A DNA stretch of 64,000 nucleotides. Origin: Margaritifera margaritifera (Eukaryota; Mollusca; Bivalvia; Unionida; Margaritiferidae). Made by a program: the position numbers and the translations under genes. This document shows, one piece after another, positions 22,076-37,000 of this stretch; positions within the stretch are counted from its first letter, which is position 1, and every line of letters starts with the position of its first letter. A model generated the notes under the pieces. That model was not told where the DNA came from. It did not search any database and saw only the letters and a program-made list of their open reading frames with translations. The stretch is from assembly GCA_029931535.1 (NCBI GenBank), contig JAQPZY010001190.1, positions 1,261,001 through 1,325,000 on the forward strand, read 5' to 3'.

Positions 22076-25000
22076 GTATTATGCTCATCTCTTGATACAT
22101 GTAAAATAAAGTAACAATCTTTTGTACATTTCTCAAGTATATACAATCAGTACATTATTCTCTTGTTGTATGAAATTCTGGTATGAACAGTGTACGCAAT
22201 ATTTTCATGATTTCCAATCAGGACATTTTGACCATTTTTTGTTTAGGATGCATTTTTATCCCCCATTGAAGGTGCAGGGGGATATAGTGAGAGTGATGTC
22301 TATTCTGTCCATCTATCCATCCATGGACAAGGTTGTGTTGGTGTGATATTTTTGGTTTTTTCTTTGTGTGTGTGTGTGTGCATTTTTTAAAATCAAAACT
22401 GATAAATGGACAGCCCTTGTGTAGAGAGAGAGAACACTATTGATTTGGGGAGCAAAAGATCAAAGATTAAGGTCACTGTGGTAGGTATACTATACTCAAG
22501 GCAGAGACATCTTTGGAGCCCAAAGTGTGATTTAAGTTTCTGCATGAGAAGTCAAATTTAATGTGTTCAGCTCTCATCATACTTCCTAGGTGGACTATAA
22601 GATCTAAAGATCAAAGGTTGGGGTTGCTTGAGCAAATTATGTGGTTCTAGTTTCTGTACAATATGTTTATCTTCTTATGTGGTTTGTGCTTACATAGAGG
22701 GCACATTCTATTGATTTTAAGGAGTCAAATGTAATACCTATAGTATCTGTAACAGCTGTAGTTGTTGGATGGAGTTGGAGGATCAACATTTCTTTTGAGG
22801 GACTGTTTTTCACACATGTCATTTTGTTTCTAAGAAGTATTTCTGAAACATTCTTATATGAATGTCTAGGATGTCATTTTGTAAGGATATAATGTAAAGG
22901 CAAGGCGAGGCATTAACATGCTGTCTGATTGTTTAAACATACAAAATGACAGCAGTAAAATCCATTATATTCTGTCAGAAATGTTAATAGCTTTTATGAC
23001 ATCATGAACACCTTTATCACGAAGCACTGAGTAAACTGAGTTTTTTTTAAAAAATATTTGTGTACATATTATTCCAAATCAAATAGACTGAGGATACAAA
23101 TCTTGTATTTGAGAATTTTAGGCAGTTCATCATGATTTCGGTTGTGCACATATCCATGTTACTGGTTCCACTGACATATTGATGCCAAAACTCAATACAC
23201 AATGGTAAAATCACTATTAATGCTCCAAATTTTCCAAATACAAGTATGTTATCCTCTAATTTATTGATTAAGTATTTAGTTGACTTCCACAAAATATTTA
23301 TTGGTAAACTAAGTAAGTTGGGTAAGCTATTGTACTATTCCCAGTGTCGGCCTTAACATTCACACAGATAAAAGCATATACATACATACACCCTCACTGA
23401 ATGTCAACCATCCATTCTTCCTAGGTCCTAGGCAACAGTTTTGAGTGGTTTCATAGCACCTACCTATAGGGGAGGGAACTGAGGGGGTTAACTTTGTAAA
23501 TACATTTATGTCAGTTGCACATTGTTGGTTAAGTTTTACAATTGGCTTGGCTTTTTTTGCACACTGTATAAATACTGTTATACCTGAAATCTTGAAACTT
23601 AGTGAGGGATGCATCTTGATGAGTATTACACCCTCGTCATAAATGTAGGAAACTGTCACTTATATTTCATGCTTCACTGACTTTGGTTAAATTTTGTGGT
23701 TCAAGTTTGTTTCTCAATCTCTGTTCATGCTAGAGTCATAAAACTAGATTATTGTATGCATCTCTGTTAGTATCACACCCTTCCAACAAAAGAAGGTCAT
23801 GCTTACAAATATTTTATATTTTACTGGCTTAGGTTAAGTTTCTGCATTTAGCTCAATACCAAATAGATTTTAAGCATCCTGTTCACATACTGTTATACTG
23901 TTATACCAAGATTCATGAAACTTGGTGAGTGGATGTATCTTGCTGAGTACTATACCATTGTCACAAAAGTGGGTCACTGTGGCCTATATTTCATGCTTCA
24001 CTGACTTGGGTTCAGTGTCAAGAACTGTTCATGCCAGAATCATTAAACAAGATGTTTGTATGCATCTCTATTACTACCACACCCTTACAACAAAAGAAGG
24101 TCATTGTGACCTACATTTCACATTTTACTGGTGTATGTTAAGTTTTTGCATTTAGCTCATGACCAAATCGGTTTTTTAGCTCACCTGGACATAAGTCCAA
24201 GGACATTTATGGTATGTCCCTGCATCCGTCATGTGTCATCCGTCTTCCATTGTTTTGGCATGTCATCCATCCGTCTGTCAACAATTGCTTGTTACCACTC
24301 TGGAGTCCATATTTCTGATCTGATTTCAGTGAAACTTGGAGTATGGGTTTATGTCATCAGAATCTTGGATGAATTCGATAATGAAGATCTGTGCATATTA
24401 ATGAGGTGATCTTGCACCTGATTGGCTAATCTTGTTACCACTCTGGAATGGCCATATTTCTGATCCAATGTTTGTCAAACTTGGAACATATGCTTATCTC
24501 ATTAAGATCTGAATGTGATCGATAATGAACAAAATCTGTGCATATTTATTAGGTGATCTTGCATCTGATTGGCTGAGCTTGTTACCCATCTGGAAGCTAT
24601 ATTTCTGATCTGATTTTGATAAAACTTGCCATATGCGTTTATATCATCAAGAGCTTGGATGGATTTGATAATGAGTTAGATCCACACCTACTAATGAGAT
24701 AATCTTGCATCCGACTGGCTGACCTTGTTACCATTCTGGAGGCCATATTTCTGATCCAGTTTTGATCAAACTTGGAATACTGGTATATGATTATCTAATC
24801 AAGATCTCAAATGAGTTCAGTAATGAGCGAGATCCATGCATAATAATCAGGTGATCTTGCATTTGATTGGCTGAGATTGGTACCCCTCTGGAAGCCATAT
24901 TTCTGATCTAATTTGATCAAACTTAAAATATAAGCTTATATTATCAAGATTTTGGATGGGTTCAGTCATGAGCAAGATCCACACATATTGATGAGATAAT

Positions 25001-28000
25001 CTTGCATCTGATTAGCTGACCTTGTTACTGCTGTGTATGCCAGATTTCTTACCAGATTTTGATCAAACTTGGAATATATGCTTATATCATCAAGATCTCA
25101 GATGGGTTTGATAATGAGTGAGATCCACACATATTAATGAGGTTTTCTTGCATCTGATTGTCTGAGCATGTTATCACTCTGGAACCCATATTATTGATCC
25201 AACAGGGAGCCATGGTTGCTCAGTCGGCAGAGTGTCGTACTCATAATCCAACTGTTGTTGGTTCAATACACATCCAGGCCTTCCCGGGTCCACTGCCTCA
25301 GTGCATCCTTGGGAAAGGCACTTAGCTCCCTTTTCCTCGTCATGATGAAGCCAGTAATGTGTTAAAAGTGTCATTAAAACCAAAAAAAAAACAGAAAACT
25401 TGATCCAATTTTTATCAGACTTGGAATATATGCTTATATCATCAAGATTTAAGAAAAGTTTGATAATGAATGAGATGCACACATATTAATGATTGATCTT
25501 GCATTTGATTGGCTGAGCTTGTTACCACCCTGGAAGCCATATTTCTGATTTGATTTTGATCAAACTTGAAATATTGGATGAATTTGATAATGAGCGAGAT
25601 CTACACATAGTAATGATGTAATCTTGCATATGATTGGCTGAACTTGTTACCACTCTGGAAACCATATTTGTGATCTGATTTTGATAAAACTTGGAATATA
25701 TGCTCCTGTTATCAGGATCCTGGAGTGTTTCAGTATTGAGAGAGATCAATGCATATTAATGAGGTGATTTTGCATCTGATTGACTGTTTACCACCACTTT
25801 CAAAGCCATATTTTTGATCTGTTGGGTTTATTATCATCAACCTCTTGGATGACTTCAATTATGAGCAAGAAACTGTGCATATTAATTATGCCTTCATCTT
25901 TGGAAAGAATTTTTATGAGGATATAGTAAAATAGGTAAATTCAACATGATATAAAGTTTGGGAGATAGTTTACATAGCATGTGTTTTTACACTACTTTAT
26001 TTAAGCCAGGTGAGCCATATCAGGCCCACTTGATCATCTTATTATCTACTGTATAATACTATTATACCTGGAGTCATGAAACTTGCCAAAAGGATGCATT
26101 TTGATGAGTACTGTTCCCTCATCTTAAAAGTAGGTCACTGTGACCCATTTTTCACATTTTAGTTTGGTTAAATTTGATCTTTTACTGTTCTAGCGTTAAT
26201 CATTAAACAAGATGATTGTAAATATCTCTCTTAGTACTATACCAATACCCAAAATGATTTGCTGTGATCTATATTTCACATTTTATTGGCTTAGGTTAAG
26301 TTTTTCATTTAGTTCATGACTACCATAGTTTTTTGGCATGCTATGTACATACTATCCTATCTAGAATCATTAAACTTGGGATGCCTCTTGACGAGCACTA
26401 CTCCCTCATTTCAGTAGTAGGTCATTATGGCCCATTCTTTATGCTTCACTGGCTTGGGTGAAATTTTGTGTTTGATGTTCATTTCTCAGGCACTGTTCAT
26501 GCTAGAATCATGAAATTGATGATTATATGAATCTCTGTTAATCCCACAACCTTACAAGAGGCTCATTGTGACCTATATTTCATCTTTTACTGACTTTAAG
26601 TTTTGCATTTAGATTTAGCTCATGACCACATGAGGTTTTGGCATGTTATATGCATACTATCCTACCTAGAATTATGAAACATAGTGAGTGGATGCATCTT
26701 GATAAGTTTTATGTCCTGTTTGCAAAAAGAAGTCTCTGTCACCTATATTTCATGCTTCAGTGACTTTGTTGAATTTTTTTTTTTAAAGTTAATTTATTGG
26801 GTGTTGTTTATGTTTCAGTCATGAAACTTGATCATTGGATGCATCTCTGTTATTACTACACGCTAAAACCAAATGTCATTGTGACCTAAATTTCATTCAT
26901 TGCTAACATGGGTTAAGTATTTATGTTTATGATTACATTGATTCATCCATGTTAGACCTATATACATCCTACCTTATTAAGAAGGTCCTTTCTGATCAGT
27001 GCAGTTGTAAGTAAGAATAAATATGTTTATTCAATGGTAAACTTTCCATTGATGGGTTTTTGTTGTTGTGTTTCTTATTGTTTGTTCACTACACTTTAAA
27101 CACATTATTGGCTGTATCATCATGTGGAGGAAATGGGAGCTAAGTACCTTTGCCAAGGACACACAGAGGGTCTTGGACTTTCAAATAACCCTTGCATGGA
27201 TCAGGGCCTTGGGATTTCAAATAACCCTTGCATGGATCAGGGTCTTGGGCTTTCAGTATCCTACATATGCTGGATCTTACTTGAGTGCTCATTTGATATG
27301 AAATTTCTGACATTAGTTGCTTAATTTCAGTATTTTGTGATCCTTGTCAAGTAAAAATATATGTATTATTCAGTGAGTTTCCTAAATATTCCATCAACCA
27401 CCAGATGAATGGATGTTTTGTTCAGTTTTCAAACGTGCAATGAGCCACACTGGCTCAGTGGTTTAAAGTGCCAGGCTCACAACCAAAAAGGTGGCTGTTT
27501 GTAAAACCAAACCAATCATCAGTGTGCAGGGGGCAATAATTTCAGTAATAAGCAACTTGGCCTGTCATGAATGAGGCATGGAAAGCCATATAAAATTTAG
27601 CATTTTTGTCCTTGTTTTATACTAAATCAAAGCTATTTACATGTCAGTTTACTGGCACAACAATCATTTTTAGTTGTCTGGTCTAGTTGGGCATAGGAAT
27701 TGTTGTCCCCTGGAATGACTCAAGTAATTTTTCGATGCCTTCAACAAAATACCTTATGTGACACCATATTCAAAATGTTTTACATATGTATAGTATCAAA
27801 AATAGGACCTGTCTCTGACATGTTGTGAAATAATTCTACAATAATCCTCAAATATAAAACCAAAACGAACAGGGTTTGTCATACATGAAAGGTGAAGTCT
27901 CTAGGGTTAGTCATATTGTTTGTTCGTTTCCAAGGTTACATAAGGGTAACCGTATATACTCGCGTATAAGCCGATACCAGCTGCAAACTGCATAGACCCA

Positions 28001-31000
28001 GATCTGCTGTTGCATAATGTGCCGGCAGATCTGGGTCTATGCAGTTTGTAAGGACTAATCAGTAGAACAAACAACATAGACCCTGATCTGCCGGCGCATT
28101 ATGCGCTGGCAGATTAGGGTCTATGTTGTTTGCATTTGGACACGGATTATATATGCAAGTATATATGGTAGCTATCACAGATATATTAAGCACAAAACAT
28201 TTGTAATTTTAGAATCATATAATAATTTTTTGTTGAACTCCAGAACACATCAGTCAAATAATATGATCAAAATTTATTTTCTCTCAGTGGAGCTAGAATG
28301 TGCCAAACCTGGGGTGAAGTTTAGCTGTGACTACTCCAACTGTGGAAAGATTTTTAACTCTCTGAATGAAGTCCTGGCCCATAAAAGCACCCACAAGGGT
28401 CTTGTGTGTACACATGAGGATTGTGGGAGAGTCTTTACTTGGCCTGCCCATTTTAAGTATCACCAGCTTACGCACAGGTACATTTTTTACAAAATAGAAC
28501 TTTCACAACAGCAAGTGCTGCTGGCCCATAATTTTATGTTCAGGTTTTTAGTTGTTGAAGTAGGGGTATGCATGAATCCTGGTGTCCATCTTTCCATCCA
28601 TCCGTCACACAATCTTGTGAATGAAACTAGTCACACCATTTTTGATGAATTGCCATGAAACTTGGTTAATATTATGGTCATTGCCTGAAGATGTGCATAT
28701 CAACAAATCACATTGCTCACACAAATTTTATGAGTTATTGCCCTTTTTGACTTGCAGCTAAATCCAGTGTATAACAACATTTTGGGAACACAGTCACTAG
28801 TCTCACAGTTTTCATTGGATCATGATGATACTTCAAAAATGTTATGGTCATCATCTGAAGATGTGCATATTGACAAATCACTATACTCCTGTGAACTTTG
28901 TTAGAGTTATTGCCATTTTTGACTTGCAGCTGGGTGTAGTGTATGACAATCTGGTGAACACAACAGTTTCACACAGTTCAGTGGATTGACATGAAACTTA
29001 GTAGATGTTATGGTCATCATCTGAAAATATGCATATCAACAAATCACTGTGCTCTTGTGATTTTTGTTAGAGTTATTGCCCTTTTTGATTTGAAGCCTGA
29101 AGTAGTGTATGGGTCGCCATAATACTGTATATGGTCATTACTTGCATATATGGACAGATTACTTACCTCTCACAATATTTCTTAGATTTATGACCTAAAT
29201 GTCTTGCAATTGAATGCAGTGTATGACAGAATCTTGTGAATGCAACTAGTCCCACAGGGTTTGATGGATCACTGTGAAACTTTGTACATATTATCATCTT
29301 CATCTTAAGATGTGCATATATGGACAAATCTTTGTGCTCGTGCAATTTTTTTGTAAGAATTTTGGTAAGAATGATTGACCTTTTTTTTTTACTTTAAGCT
29401 GGATGCGTTGTATGACAGAATTTTTTGAATACTGTTGCAGTTTTCAGTGGATTGCTGTGAAACTTAGTATATATGAGCTTATGTGATGGCTGTGTGTCCA
29501 GCATCCAGTGTTCATTAGCACAAGTTTGTTATCACTACTGCTCCTAAACTACTGGAGGATTGCCACCAAACTTTACAGACACGTTCATCCCAAGATCTAA
29601 TTAGTCCTAAATGAAAATGCTGCCATGCAGATATAAAATATGGCCACCATGGCAGCTATTTTAAAATCTTGTCAGTATTTCTCCTGAAAAGATGGTTTTA
29701 TTGACATGGGGTTTTCACTAAAAGATTTCTTATGATGTCTAGTTGTTCTTATAGTATTTGTCTACACTTACAGCAGTTTGTATCCCACTAGCGATTTTAA
29801 AAACAAAAAACAACAAAGATATAAAAAGTGCACAAAACTTAGTCATTTCATTCATTAATTCCTAACATTGTCAACTTGTTCACATTTCAAACCAAATGGA
29901 AGCTGTTGATGTAAACAGCCAAACTGCTCACTGTACTTTCCTGGTTCCATGAACAGTCCATTTTCAGTAAAAACTGTCATCTGTCTGCATCCAATATTTG
30001 CAATGTCAAGTTTTAATATTTCTATTAAAAAAAATAAAAAGGTGTAACTCTTATATACATGTGTTCAAAGGGATGTAACTCCCAAAGTTACAGAAATTTA
30101 CAGAATTATTCAGAGCTTATCAAAGACAGTGAACTACAGCACATCTGTTGTCTGAAGAAATAGACTTGTCCGAACAAATATGGTAACTGTGTTAGTAAAG
30201 AAACTTATGTTTTTTTGGTTTGAAATGCAAACAATATGACGGTGTTAGAGAACCCATGGCGACAATCATGTTAGAAATTATAAATTGGTGAATGAAATAA
30301 TTAAGATGACAAAAACAACCCAGATGTTTTGTACATTAGCTCAGTGTCGGTCAAAACAAGAGTGCCATCCTCAAACTACTGGAGCTTTGGTGTCCACAGA
30401 CTGAAGCAGTACCACAACAAAGCATACAAAAACTACTCAATTGTGAGTCTAAAAGAGGTGGCGGAGCTCCTAGAAGAACGACACAACCTCCATGAATTCC
30501 CCGAGTTGAGGTATCACAAGAGGCTGTCAATGGAACAGTGCATCTCCGAAGACCTGAGGAGGAAAAACAGCCCTTTTAACAGATAACAAACAGGGCTCTC
30601 ACTTTGGCCCAATGAGAGTCCCTTTGACTAAATAATTCGTTAAATTGCCTAATTTACAATTGGTGACAACTGTGGAAATTAAACTTTGGACATTTTTCAC
30701 AAATGCCCAAACAAACTGATCAAGGTTACAAAAACGAATAACTTATGCCTAAAAATTTGTAAAAATTTTGTAGAACAAGAAAGTATGCCCAGTACCGAAA
30801 TTCAAATCTACAATGGTAGGAAAATGTCAAAACTTTACACATTATGATTTCATGTGACTTGCGCATTTCGGCAAATAGGGACAACCCCAGTATAGGAAAC
30901 TGGGCATCATTTTATTAATTAGAGTGTGGTTTAAGTATGCAGCAAAGCACAAATTAAGTAGTGCGCTCTTGAGCTTATTATCGTCATGGAACATGCCATT

Positions 31001-34000
31001 AGGTGATAAACAACATAAATTCAATATCATCATCAACAACAACTCACTCCCAAACTGCCTGACCATATGAAACAAAACTTGGGTGTTTGCATTGCTCATT
31101 TTTAATGTTTAAATTTTACATGGAGATTCTTCAGATTTCCTAAATGATTTTGGTTTCACACTCCAATGTTATTGATACAATCCTGGTCTATGCCCATTTC
31201 TTTGTACACTATTGCCAATTCAGTTGGGAGTATTCATGTAACATGCATCTTGAGATTTAAAAAAATTTAAACATTGATAAAAAGTTTATTCAGTCCATCC
31301 TCTATTTCACAGTGGAACTCGGAACTACCCCTGCACAGTTTCAGATTGTGATAAATCCTTCTACACAGCCCAGCGGCTCCAGGTTCACATGCGGACACAC
31401 TCAGGCCACAAGCCATTCAAATGTCCTGAGGAACAGTGTCAGAAGAGATTCACAACTGCTGGGAACCTGAGAAACCACCAGAGAATTCACACAGGTACAG
31501 GGAAAAACTTGATTTTATATTAGACATGTTAGACAGCTACTCTTACCATTATACACTGAAACCTAAATTATCTGAACTCCTCAGAGAATGGTTTAGGTTA
31601 TTGGGAGTTCTGATACTCAGATCTGTATTTGCATACATTCAGAATGCTTAGGGAACGAAGAGTTAGTTAAAATGAATCAAACATTCAGAAAATATTTGTT
31701 TGGTATGTATGTATGTATGTATGTATTAGAATTTAATGGCACCTCAGCACAATAATAGCTATATGGTGCCAATTAAAAATATAGTTCTAAAAATGTATAA
31801 ATGAAGAATTGTACAAAAACTTTTGGAAGATAAACACTTTCAAATAAATGTAAAATTAAGTACAAGAAGATAAAAGTATAAAAGGTAAAATAAAAGATAT
31901 AAAATAAAAGATAAAGGTACAACATATTAAATCCTTAAAATGTCATCAATATGTTTGGATAATTGAAGCTGTACTGTACATGTAGTATGAAAGGCTTTGT
32001 CTTATTTGAAAATGAATAAGTCAGATTTGTTGTCAGTATTGTGCTCTCCACTTTAATTATTAATTCATCAAAAAGATTCAGTTTTCATTTCTAAAAGCAG
32101 GTTATAAATGTAGGTACAGTAAAACCTGTCTATAAAGGACACTCATGGGATCGCAGAAAGTTGTTCTTGACATAAAGGTTCAAAGTGATCATAATTAAAA
32201 TAGTAAAACTAATAAAGTTTGTCCTTTATAAGTAGGTGTCCTTACATAGAGGTGTCTCAAAATACAGGTTTTACTATTTTATAAAAGTAGTTCTGGGGAG
32301 TGGTTAGAAATCTGGTGACAGATTCTCAAAATTATTTGAGCATAAAATTCAAGTTTAAGCTCAGAATAATAATAAATGACATGCTAGAACTTTATTATAT
32401 AAATATCTTTATATTTTTATATTTATTATAAAATGGTCTCCATCTGTCTGTGCTTCTATTCATCCACCTTGTGAACACTCTAGCATCTACATTTATCTTT
32501 GGATCTGAGCCAAATTTGTTGTGAAACTTCATCTAAAAACAACAGGCTCAGATGAGTTCAATGATGAATTCATTCTGTGCACATTTCTACAGTTATGGTC
32601 GTTGATCATCATAGTATTAGTAAAACCCAACCTTGTGAACACTAGCTTCCAGATTTATTATTAGATTTAAACCATACTGGCTGTCAAACCTTCATGTTAA
32701 CAAGAGTTTAGACAAGTTGAGTGATGAGTGTGCTCTACTTGTATTTCATAGAATTTTGGTCCTAGATTGTAGTAGCATAGGCATTGTTAATGCATAACCT
32801 TGTGAACGCTCTAGTTTACATATTAAATGTTTGATTTTCTGTGAAGTTTCATCAAGACCTTGAACATGTTTAATGGTGAGCATGTTCCTCCAATGTTTCT
32901 TGGAGTTATGGCTCTTGAACACCTTAGCATAAGCAATACTAATTCACAAATTTGTGAAGTCTGTCTTTTCAATACTTATTATTTTTCCCTGCCACTTAAG
33001 TGAGGAGACACACAAATTGTCATTGTCCATGCATTTATGCACAGTCATGTGAATGCTTTAACATCCACATTTCATACTTACTTTCAATCAGATTTGCTGC
33101 AAAGCTTCATTTTGACAAGTGCTCAGTTAAGTTTGATGATGAGCACATTTAAGCAGATTTTTTAAAGAGTTACTGCCCTTGATCAGGTTAGATTAGACAT
33201 CCCAATAGCTTGTGAGCACTGTAGAATTCACACATTTTGTTTGATTTCAATGAAATTTGCTGTGAAGCTTTATCTTACAAGAGCTCAGAATAGCTTGATG
33301 ATGACCAGATTTTATCCATATTTTATAGAGTTATGGCCTTGATCCACTTAGAATAGGCATCCCATTGGCTTGTAGACACTGAAGCATTAACATATTTAGC
33401 TCTACTGGTCAGAGACCATAAGAGCTTATATGGTGATCCTGTATCTATCGTTCTGCATTCGGTGTCTTTTTGCTGTTGTTCATTATCCCTATACCTCCTT
33501 AAATATCTGGAGGAAAGTCATGAAACTTGGCACAGTTTCATCCTGACATCTAGTTCATCCTAAATGAATATGGTGCTCCATGGAGATCCAATATGGCCAC
33601 CATGGCCTCCAAGTAGTTTAGGAAAATCTTGGAAATCTTGTCATCATTACTTCTCCTGAATGGATGGTCATATTGGCATGGGTTTTGAGTAAAAGACTTT
33701 GTATGACACCTTGTTTGTCCCAAATGAAAATAGTGCCAATCTGACTTTCAATGTGACCACCATGATGACCATCTGGAACATTTTGTTATCGCTACTCCTT
33801 GTGAATGGATGGTCTTTATGTTGTTATTGCTACTACTCCTGAAGGAATGCTTATATTGGCGGCATGGGGTTTTTATGGAAAGACTACTTATGATATCTAA
33901 TTGGACCAAAATGAAAATGGTGCTGATCCGACCACCAACATGTCTATGCTATTGTGATTGAGTCTCAAAACCCGACTTACTTAACCTTGGGATCAAGTCA

Positions 34001-37000
34001 AAAGCAACCATGAAACCATAACGGCGGCTTAAAAATCTGATTATCACTACTCTTCTTGAGAAATGGTGGCATTGACATAGGGTCTTCATTAAAACACTTC
34101 TTGCATTATGTAATTGGTCCCGACTGAAAATGGTGCAGGTCTGACTACCAACATGTCTGTGCTATTGTGAACAAGTTTAAAATGAGATCTGTTTAACCTT
34201 TGGGTCAAGTAAAAAGTCATTGCTTGTATTTTTGTACTTTATTGAGCTTATGAACACAGTACATATACAACTGAATTTTAACTACAGTATGTACACCATT
34301 CCCTCGATAACTCGCGCCCAGATAACTCACGAACCCACTTATAACATGGGGTCAGGAGTGGATCCTATTTTTTTTTTACTAGAAAATACCCCAAAAATTG
34401 GTCCCTATTTGTTGAATGTGAAGAAAATCGCGATCAAAATTGGTATATGAAACTTTGATATGTCACTCATTTTATCATCGAAAACAGTGGCTAGTACCTG
34501 GAAATTTGAATCAACATCATGAAATTCTCAACTTTTAATAAAAAGTCATATTTTGTTAAATTCTCTTTCCACACAACATTCTCAGTATGCTGTAAATAAC
34601 AATATTCAATGAAATTTTGATCAATGAAAATATCACTAATGCCTACTGGTGGCAACACTTTAATAAATAAATACCAACTAAATAAGTTTTGTCAAGTGAA
34701 ATTTATGTTTTTGTCTTTTAATTTGGTTTCAGTGTAATCATCATAATCTCAATATGCCCTCTTGTATTCAAATGTGAAAAATGTCAATCTACCATCACAG
34801 CTCTGTCCACGAGCATTTCTGTGAGAACCTAATTAAGTGCCGACCATGTTTTGATCTCCAACTTGCAGGAGTATTTGTTGTATTATTACACTCAATTAAA
34901 AACAGACCTGCTTTGTATTATCACATTAATAATGTCTTTTGTATCAAATCAAATAAGGGGGTGGAATAAAAGAAAAGTTAAAAGGCATGCAAATCCTACC
35001 TGCATAAGAACTAGTGGTCACAGTTGTGTGTTAGGTCAACTCATTTCAATTGATCAGTCGAACACTATTATAAATATTATTATGTAAGTAATATAATTAA
35101 ACTACCTTAAATTAGTCTACTCTTTCATAAATGTGATCAAAGATAGCAAGGCAACCAAGTGAAATGAGTATTTGGTGAATAAAAAGCTTTGTTTCACAGA
35201 CACAGTTCATTATGGAGAAGCAAGTTCCAGAGTTTGTAGTGAACTTAAAATTCCTGAATTGGCACTCAGAGATTTCCTCAAAGATGAGAAGAAGTTTCAC
35301 TATTACTTGCAATGAAATCATGGCATCAATATTTTACTAATAGAACAATAAAAAATAGATAAAGTTTCGACATTGACTGTTATTTCACAAAATAAATGTC
35401 CCTAGTTTTTGAAAAAAAGGATTCTTGTTTTGTAAAATGTGTCACCTTGACCCCAAGATCAAAAGTTGAGAGAACATGTTGCAGAATGAATTGTCCTAGC
35501 TTCTTGATGATTCATCCAAAGTATGAAGAAAATCTATAAAGGGGTTTAGGAAATATACGCAAAGGACATTTTTTAAACTAAAACCTTAATGCAAATTTTT
35601 TAAGAATGTGACCTTAACCCCATGGTCAAAGGGGTGAACAGTTGTGTTGTAGAATGAATTGTCTTAGCTTCATAATGATTCATATGAAGAATGAAAAAAT
35701 TCATCAATGGGTTTAGGAATTATTAGCAATGAAAAAATTCATCAATGGGTTTAGGAATTATTAGCAATGAAAAAATTCATCAATGGGTTTAGGAATTATT
35801 AGCAATGAAAAAATTCATCAATGGGTTTAGGAATTATTAGCAATGAAAAAATTCATCAATGGGTTTAGGAATTATTAGCAATGAAAAAATTCATCAATGG
35901 GTTTAGGAATTATTAGCAAATGAAAAAATTCATCAATGGGTTTAGGAATTATTAGCAATGAAAAAATTCATCAATGGGTTTAGGAATTATTAGCAATGAA
36001 AAAATTCATCAATGGGTTTAGGAATTATTAGCAAATGAAAAAATTCATCAATGGGTTTAGGAATTATTAGCAAATGAAAAAATTCATCAATGGGTTTAGG
36101 AATTATTAGCAAATGAAAAAATTCATCAATGGGTTTAGGAATTATTAGCAAATGAAAAAATTCATCAATGGGTTTAGGAATTATTAGCAATGAAAAAATT
36201 CATCAATGGGTTTAGGAATTATTAGCAATGAAAAAATTCATCAATGGGTTTAGGAATTATTAGCGATGAAAAAATTCATCAATGGGTTTAGGAATTATTA
36301 GCAATGAAAAAATTCATCAATGGGTTTAGGAATTATTAGCAATGAAAAAATTCATCAATGGGTTTAGGAATTATTAGCAAATGATAAAACTTTAACCAGA
36401 AGCTTAACATACATTTTCTGTGACTAACCTTGACTCCAAGGTCAAGGGGTGAACAAGCATGTTACAGAATGAATCGTCTTAGCTGCATAATGATTCATCC
36501 CAAGTCTGACAAAAATCCATAAAATAGTTTAGAAAATATAGGTGAATGATTCATGCCAAGTATGATGAAAATCTATCTGTGCCAAGTATGATGAAAATCT
36601 ATCTGGGTGTTTAGGAAATAGAAGCAAGTAAAAAACACTTTAACCAAATCCTTAATGCAAATTTTCTATGGCTGTGACCTCAACTAAAAAGGTCATAGGG
36701 GCAAGCAGGCATATCATAAAATGAATTGTCCTAGCTTTATAATGATTCATGCCAAATATGATTAGAATCTATCAAGAGGTTTAGGAAATACAAGCAATTA
36801 AAAAAACTTGAACTAAAATCTTAATGCTGATTTTATGACTGAGGACATTGACTCCATGGTCATAGGGGCAAGTGAGCATGTCATAGAATGTCTTGGCTTC
36901 ATAATGATTAATGCCAAGTACAGTGACAATCATGTGGTTCAGGAAATATTTGCAAATGAAAAATCTTTAACCAAATCCTTACTTGTTGATAACACCTCCA

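Noticed and set aside
28293..28475. 60-codon - strand frame
   Set aside because: Antisense of ZNF410 exon 2.
34220..34450. Frame matched by 45142-45417 on the other strand ([11 protein letters not shown])
   Set aside because: It is the translated end region of two copies of the same Tigger-like element, not a gene.
35990..36190. Repeated [11 protein letters not shown] protein
   Set aside because: It arises only because neighbouring minisatellite units are 39 bp and keep frame.
35691..36380. CRISPR-like array
   Set aside because: Units are directly tandem with no unique spacers, and the DNA is animal nuclear. The same holds for 43375-43562 and 57527-57860.
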